DNA from: Bacillota bacterium | Lineage (GTDB): Bacteria > Bacillota > Clostridia > Lachnospirales > Cellulosilyticaceae | NCBI GenBank assembly: GCA_023457875.1 | Contig: JAEXBC010000331.1 | Span: forward strand, 1 to 5,047 | DNA: 5,047 nucleotides | Direction of reading: 5' to 3' | Shown here: positions 4,970-5,047 of the stretch, in pieces | Layout of the letters: each line of letters begins with the position of its first letter | Numbering within the stretch: the first letter of the stretch is position 1 | Notes under the pieces: model-generated | What the model was told of the DNA's origin: nothing | What the model saw: only the letters and a program-made list of their open reading frames with translations | Database searches by the model: none | Made by a program: the position numbers and the translations under genes

Positions 4970-5047
4970 GTAGGGATGTATTCAAATTAGCAATGCGGAT
5001 TGTTGAAAAAAACAAGTTTGCAATGGTAGGGTCAATAGATGATGAGG
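4966..5047 (+). CDS. Start of a probable PNPOx-like flavoprotein, cut off by the right edge
   Basis: Only 27 complete codons are visible. They encode a helix (about residues 4-16, MSRDVFKLAMRIVEK) followed by a strand, KFAMVGSIDDE (17-27). This pattern of a helix then a strand reading like 'F-a-x-V-G-T' with acidic residues is how the pyridoxamine 5'-phosphate oxidase-like/general stress protein 26 family begins, where the strand leads into the FMN-binding barrel. MarR genes next to such flavoproteins are common in Clostridia. No cofactor-binding residues are in view, so the family call rests on a short match and on context. It is in one transcription unit with the MarR gene, with stop and start overlapping by four bases. 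Confidence 0.6.
   Translation, partial: MSRDVFKLAMRIVEKNKFAMVGSIDDE

Overview
The window looks like the chromosome of a low-GC Bacillota, most likely an anaerobic member of the Clostridia. It is AT-rich, nearly every gene has a strong AGGAGG-type ribosome binding site, several genes start with GTG, and the promoters are of sigma-A type. The protein families also fit: a LytTR regulator paired with an AgrC-like kinase, and an EFR1-type flavodoxin/ferredoxin fusion typical of anaerobes. No RNA genes, insertion sequences, CRISPR arrays or phage genes were seen. I could not identify the species from the sequence.

Layout, left to right. (1) At the extreme left, three codons and a plausible ribosome binding site suggest a gene on the minus strand running off the edge. 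(2) A single-gene unit at 143-1099 holds a good sigma-A promoter overlapped by a perfect palindrome, an M55-family (DppA-like) zinc D-aminopeptidase at 208-1005, and a perfect 24-bp terminator hairpin. (3) A probable four-gene operon at about 1184-4417 holds a LytTR response regulator, a membrane GHKL sensor kinase, an EFR1-family flavodoxin/[4Fe-4S] protein and an EmrE-like small multidrug resistance transporter. It ends at a two-part terminator hairpin. The promoter region carries two inverted repeats. (4) At the right edge, a MarR-family repressor (best start GTG 4520) overlaps by ATGA the start of a gene that resembles the pyridoxamine 5'-phosphate oxidase-like (PNPOx) flavoprotein family and runs off the window. 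A 16-bp perfect palindrome fills the -35/-10 spacer of their promoter.

How the genes may work together (inference). The peptidase is an independent unit for D-peptide or wall-peptide recycling. In the four-gene operon the kinase would sense an extracellular signal, phosphorylate the LytTR regulator and control transcription, while the redox protein and the small cation exporter travel as cargo. That suggests a stress or toxic-compound response, but the signal is unknown. The MarR unit looks like a compact autorepressed sensor whose ligand would relieve repression of itself and of the downstream flavoprotein. Nothing here is clearly a new biological system. The most useful leads are the three promoter-associated palindromes and the unusual kinase/regulator/EFR1/SMR grouping.
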